Shown piece by piece: positions 60,040-64,000 of a stretch of DNA of 64,000 nt (position 1 is the first letter of the stretch; the number at the start of each line of letters is the position of its first letter). The stretch comes from Avena insularis (Eukaryota; Streptophyta; Magnoliopsida; Poales; Poaceae). Position numbers and translations under genes: made by a program. Under the pieces are notes generated by a model, which was not told the origin of the DNA, did no database searches, and was given only the letters and a program-made list of their open reading frames with translations. The DNA lies in contig CM042686.1 of NCBI GenBank assembly GCA_023614405.1, positions 465,652,740 through 465,716,739 of the forward strand, read 5' to 3'.

Positions 60040-60055
60040 TTTTCTTGTAGTGGTT
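60040..60055 (-). repeat. Right TIR of inner CACTA and TSD gtt
   Basis: ttttcttgtagtg at 60040-60052, the exact reverse complement of the left TIR, followed by gtt at 60053-60055 matching 9096-9098. Confidence 0.85.
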
Positions 60056-62970
60056 GTCATTCATGACATGTACGCGCAACCAACTTCCGAAAGTCTCCAT
60101 GTGTTTTTTCTCGATCCAGGAGTCAACATTCCCTAGGAACTCGGAGCGTACAACATTCCTGTGTTCCTCGATATATGGAGCCACGAAGGTGAAACTTTGT
60201 AGAACTGTATAGTGTGCTTGAGTGAAAGAATTCATGTCCCTACATATCACTGCTTTCTTTTCTAGCCTGCCTTTTTCACTCAGCCTCCCCTCATGTCATG
60301 ATTCAGGAACGCCAATCGGCTTAAGGTCAGGATGAAAGTCAACATAGAATCCAATGACCTCCTCTGTTCCATAGCCCTTGGAGATGCTTCCTTCTGGCCT
60401 AGCATGGTTATGAACATATTTCTTTAAGACTCCCATGAACCTCTCGAAGGGGAACATATTGTGTAGAAATACAAGATCGAGAATGGAAATCTCGTCGACT
60501 AGGTGAAGCAGGAGATGGGTCATAATATTGAAGGAGGGGGGAACACCAACTCAAAACTGACAAGACATTGGACCACATCCCTTTGTAGCCTTTCCATACT
60601 TTCTCGATCGATTATCTTCTGAGATATTGCATTGAGGAATACTCATAGCTTCACAATGGGTACTCGAACATTTTCCGGTAGAAGCCCCCTCAATGCAACC
60701 GAAAGCAACTGCGTCATAATCACGTGGCAATCATGAGACTTCTGGTTTTGGAATTGTTTCTCTTCCATATTTATTATTCCCTTTATATTTGACGAGAAGC
60801 CAGCCGGGACCTTGATACTACTTAGGCATTCAAAAAAGATTTCCTTCTCTACTTTGGTAAGAGTGTAGCTGCTTAAGTATTGACGCCCTTCATCAGTATG
60901 CTTGTTGTATGGGTCTTTCATACGTTGTTGGTCCTCTCGTGCTTCTGGTGTATCTTTTGACTTCCCATACACGCCCAGGAAGCCTAGCAGGTTCACGCAA
61001 AGATTCTTCGTCATGTGCATCACGTCGATTGAAGACCGGACCTCTAGGCATTCCCAATAGGGTAGCTCCCAAAATATAGATTTCTTCTTCCACATGGCCG
61101 CGTGTCCGGTAACGTTGTCTTTCGGAATAGATTGACCGCCAGGACACTTTCCAAAGATTACTTGCAGGTCCTTCACCATACCAAATACATCAGCACCAGT
61201 AGGGAGCTGAGGCTTCTTCCGGTGATCTGCCTCACCATTGAAATGCTTGCCTTTCTTTCTTACTTAATGATTGGCCGGAAGAAATTAACGACACCCCAGG
61301 TACACAACCTTCTTACATTTATCCAAATATGTACCTTTAGTCTTATCTAAGCAGTGTATGCATGCATTGTATCCCTTGTTTGACTGTCCTGAAATGTTAC
61401 TAAGAGCAGGCCAGTCATTGATGGTCACGAAAATCAACGCTCGTAGGTCAAATGGCTCCTGTTTGTGCTCATCCCACACACACGTACACCTGGTTTCGCC
61501 CACAGCTGCAGAAGTTCATCAACTAATGGCCTTAGGTACACATCAATGTCGTTGTCGGGTTGCTTCGGTCCTTGGATGAGCACTGGCATCATAATGAACT
61601 TCCGCTTCATGCACAACCAAGGAGGAAGGTTGTAGATACATAGAGTCATGGGCCATGGGTGCTGTGACTGCAGCTCTACTCCCCAAAAGGATTCATGCCG
61701 TCTGTACTTAGACCAAACCATAAGTTCCTCGCGTCACGTGCAAAGTCCCCGTACTTTCTCTCGATGTTTCTCCACTGCGACCCATCGGTGGGGTGTCTTA
61801 GCTTCGACCTGTCTTTGTTACGCTCTTTGTGTCATCGCAACAACCTGGCATGCTCTTTGTTTCTGAACAGACATTTCAACTGTGGTATTATAGGAGCATA
61901 CCACATGACCTTAGTAGGAACCTGCTTTCTGGGGGGGCTCGTCATGGCCCTCAACATCACTAGGGTCATCTTGTCCGATCTTGTACCGACATGCAGTGCA
62001 TACCGGTCATTTATCATTATTCTCGTACTTATCACCGCGGTACAGGATGTAGTCATTAATGCATGCATGTATCTTCTGCACATCTAATCCTAGAGGGCAG
62101 ATAGCCTTCTTTGCTTCGTACGTTGTCTCGGGCAGTTTGTTATCCTTTGGAAGCTTCGGATTCATTATTTTCAGTAAATTCTCAAATCCCTTGTCAGATA
62201 AACTAGCCTCAGCCTTCCAATTTAGCAGTTCCAGTGTGGTATCGAGCTTTGTGCTGCCATCTTTGCAATTTGGGTACATCAACTTTTTGTGATCCTTTAG
62301 CATGGCCTCCAACTTCAGCTTCTCCTTTTCTATAAAGCATTCTCGCTTTGCATCAGAAATAACCCGACCAAGACCATCAGCAGGCTCATCCGATGCGCGT
62401 TGTTATTCTTCATTGCCGCCTCCTTCTTCTTCATTGTCACCTCCTTCTTTATTGTCTTCCATTGTAGTATCCTCGTTTTCTTCATGGAACATATGATAGT
62501 TGTCATCATCCTCTTCTTCATTCTCTTCCATCGTAACCCCTCTTTCTCCGTGTAAGGACCAACAATAATATCCAGGAAGGAAACCTTGCCGAAGCACGTG
62601 GCCTTGAATGGTTCTCGAGTTGGTGTACTCCTTGACGTTCCGACAGTCAACACATGGACACACATAAAATTATCCACCTTCTTATCCTCAACCACATCGA
62701 TAAATTTATGCAGGCCTGCAATAAATTCGGAACTGCGACGATCACCGTACATCCATCGCTTCCGTGCATCGATCTGCATCATACATAATAGTGAAATGAC
62801 CATCGTGCATGGAAACATGCAATATTTTTATATCAATTATAGATGAAAAGGATAAGGTTGCTAACCTCGGTCAAGGATACCATTTTGTTTCAAATTAAGT
62901 GTGGCTCGGGCATTTCACCGAACACCTCTTGTGCATATATAGCAATAGGAAAAAAACCCTAGCACCCACC
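60053..62970 (-). mobile_element. Outer CACTA transposon, 5' portion
   Basis: Holds the N-terminal and central parts of the transposase gene on the minus strand, plus about 90 bp upstream. It is continuous with 7422-9098 once the inner CACTA is removed. The outer element's 5' TIR would lie beyond 62970, where a Tekay LTR begins. Confidence 0.75.
60056..62883 (-). pseudogene. Outer CACTA transposase, N-terminal and central parts
   Basis: A short first exon (62883-62866, MVSLTE, then a gttagc donor) precedes exon 2 at 62773. Exon 2 starts IDARKRWMYGDRRSSEFIAG (Transpos_assoc), continuing CPCVDCRN and YYCWSLHGE. TNP2 follows: VMWYAPIIPQLKCLFRNKEH, MTLCIYNLPPWLCMKRKFIM, VTINDWPALSNISGQSNKGY and RSSIDVMHMTKNLCVNLLGF. 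DUF4218 follows: HLVDEISILDLVFLHNMFPF and EGSISKGYGTEEVIGFYVDF, to HVMND at the TSD. Breaks include a TG-repeat slippage frameshift near 62660, TAA at 62405-62403, frame loss near 62010, a G-run frameshift at 61931-61937 and a stop at 60645-60643. It is no longer functional. The remaining DUF4216 part is at 8480-9098. Confidence 0.9.
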
Positions 62971-64000
62971 TGTAACATCCCAAAACTTTAATCCAAGCTT
63001 AACAAGATCAAATCATCCAAAAATAGGGTTAACAAAAACTTTTCCAAATTTAAAATGAAAGCATTCATATGTGTGTGCATTTAAAATAGGAGTTGTTTTG
63101 AATTGCCATGATTGTGTGATCCCATGCTTGTAAAATGTTTCTTAGATGATTTAAACATCATCTACATCATTCTCAAACTTTTCCTAAAGAAAATCAAATC
63201 AAAAAGAATTAAAAAGAAGGAATGGTCATTTTGGCAAATTTAACTCTCATGCCTACTTTGGCTATTCCTAGTACTCAATTCTTAATAGAAACAATTCTTG
63301 ATCTTTGCACCCCTTGCTAGTACACATAATGAGGTACCAAGGCCCACCTTTGGATCTGCTAAAAACATTCTGTTAACTATTTTAAATGACAGTTTAAAAT
63401 TGAATCTAATGCATATGCATAGATCACCCTATTTCAAAAACCATCTATTTGAGCTCCACTTTCAAAACCCTTGCAACCAGAGACTACCTATCACTAGTGG
63501 AGATCACTCAAAAAATTTGAACTCAAAATTCAAAACTTTTTCTCTTGCGGCCATTTCATCAAACACATGGCGTGTAATCAAACACAAATAGCTAGCTCAC
63601 TGTTTCTACAGAGTTTAGCCACCCATTTGACCACAAAACACTCCCTCTGTCTCCACTTGATCAAACCATGCCATTACCACCCCAACCCCTACACCCTAGT
63701 GGCCAAGCCAAGCCATGCCGAGCACCAACTCGCTGGCCAAACTTGCCCTCACCCTAGCAGACCACCTTCCCCTCTCTCTCCATGTCTAGGAGGTAGCCAA
63801 CACCTCACCGCCCCTCTCTGTCCCCTGCCCGAGCCAAGTGCTGCCGTGGACCACCGAGGAGAGCCCGCGCCCAGTGCCACCGCACCATGCCCGTGCCGCC
63901 TCCAGAGCGCGCCTTGTCCCTGCATGCACAAGTCACCGCTCGACCGCAGCCCGTGCCTGCCGCTCCGCCTCAACCTGGAGAACACCCCAGACATCCCCGT
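62971..64000 (+). mobile_element. Tekay LTR, third copy, cut by window end
   Basis: Begins TGTAACATCCC at 62971 and matches the first ~1 kb of the LTRs at 19924 and 29587, with more differences than they show between themselves (for example 62994-63012 and 63560-63620). It retains the 18-bp segment that the 5' LTR of the complete element lost. Whether it is a 5' LTR of a second element or a solo LTR cannot be told here. Confidence 0.9.

Larger units (their letters stand above)
9099..60052. mobile_element. Inner CACTA (En/Spm) transposon, ~51 kb with nested insertions
   Basis: The left end reads CACTACAAGAAAA at 9099-9111 and the right end is its exact reverse complement at 60040-60052. The flanking trinucleotide gtt occurs on both sides (9096-9098 and 60053-60055), the 3-bp TSD expected of CACTA elements. 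Removing the interval rejoins the DUF4218 and DUF4216 halves of one transposase in the correct frame. Subtracting the nested Athila, Tekay, copia and solo LTR insertions leaves about 19.6 kb. That core holds a B3-domain gene, a decayed Transpos_assoc gene, tandem arrays and an unrecognised right-end gene. No TNP2 transposase core is visible inside, so it is probably non-autonomous. The possibility that the two ends come from different CACTA elements is low but not excluded. Confidence 0.8.

Noticed and set aside
9099..60052. Two unrelated CACTA ends matching by chance
   Set aside because: A shared 13-bp TIR, the same 3-bp TSD and exact continuity of the interrupted transposase together make coincidence unlikely, though not impossible.

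Overview
The window reads as intergenic DNA from a large grass genome, most likely a Triticeae species (wheat, barley, rye or Aegilops). The evidence is its content. It has Athila-lineage Ty3/gypsy elements with a tRNA-Asp-type primer binding site, an Angela/BARE/WIS-type copia element, a Tekay/Del chromovirus with ~3.9-kb LTRs, and CACTA DNA transposons whose TIR begins CACTACAAGAAAA. No bacterial-style gene organisation, rRNA or tRNA gene is visible. Almost every base is assignable to nested mobile elements. Exact ends and target-site duplications (TSDs) could be read directly for five insertions.

Layout. (1) 1-6954: minus-strand Athila-lineage element, cut by the left window edge, with LTR, PBS, intact gag and protease ORFs and an Athila-type extra ORF, but no reverse transcriptase or integrase. 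(2) 6955-7421: remnant of a copia LTR that the Athila element interrupted. (3) 7422-9098 and 60053-62970: two halves of one outer CACTA transposon. Its minus-strand transposase gene (Transpos_assoc, TNP2, DUF4218, then DUF4216) is cut between DUF4218 and DUF4216. (4) 9099-60052: the insertion that cut it, a second CACTA element with 13-bp perfect TIRs and a 3-bp gtt TSD. Without its own nested retrotransposons it is about 19.6 kb.

Inside the inner CACTA, left to right: the left terminus; a truncated Athila element (9269 to about 13375); a ~125-bp tandem array (13376-14740); a multi-exon B3-domain gene on the minus strand (15829-18551) with a triplicated small exon; a decayed minus-strand transposase-associated gene in four pieces (19713-46048), split by a full Tekay element (19924-33470, TSD agaaa) and a full copia element (33765-45935, TSD aaatg). 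The copia element itself carries a 3.9-kb gypsy solo LTR (36049-39923, TSD tgcca) in its pol gene. Next come a three-copy tandem duplication with a 4.3-4.6-kb unit (about 46600-57660), in which two copies hold ~180-bp satellites rich in the plant telomere motif CCCTAAA, and an Athila solo LTR (47572-49081, TSD cccat) in copy one. Last are an unrecognised multi-exon plus-strand gene (57680-58994), ~17-bp subterminal repeats and the right TIR. A third copy of the Tekay LTR starts at 62971 and runs off the right edge.

Insertion order follows from nesting: outer CACTA, then inner CACTA, then Tekay, copia and the Athila solo-LTR parent independently, then the gypsy solo LTR inside copia. None of the retroelement pol genes is intact. 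The most unusual content is the inner CACTA: a host-like B3 gene, an intragenic exon array and telomere-like satellites in one DNA transposon. Family names (Athila, Tekay/Del, Angela/BARE/WIS) are lineage-level calls from domain order, PBS and LTR ends. I could not run alignments, so LTR identities and precise splice junctions are not measured.
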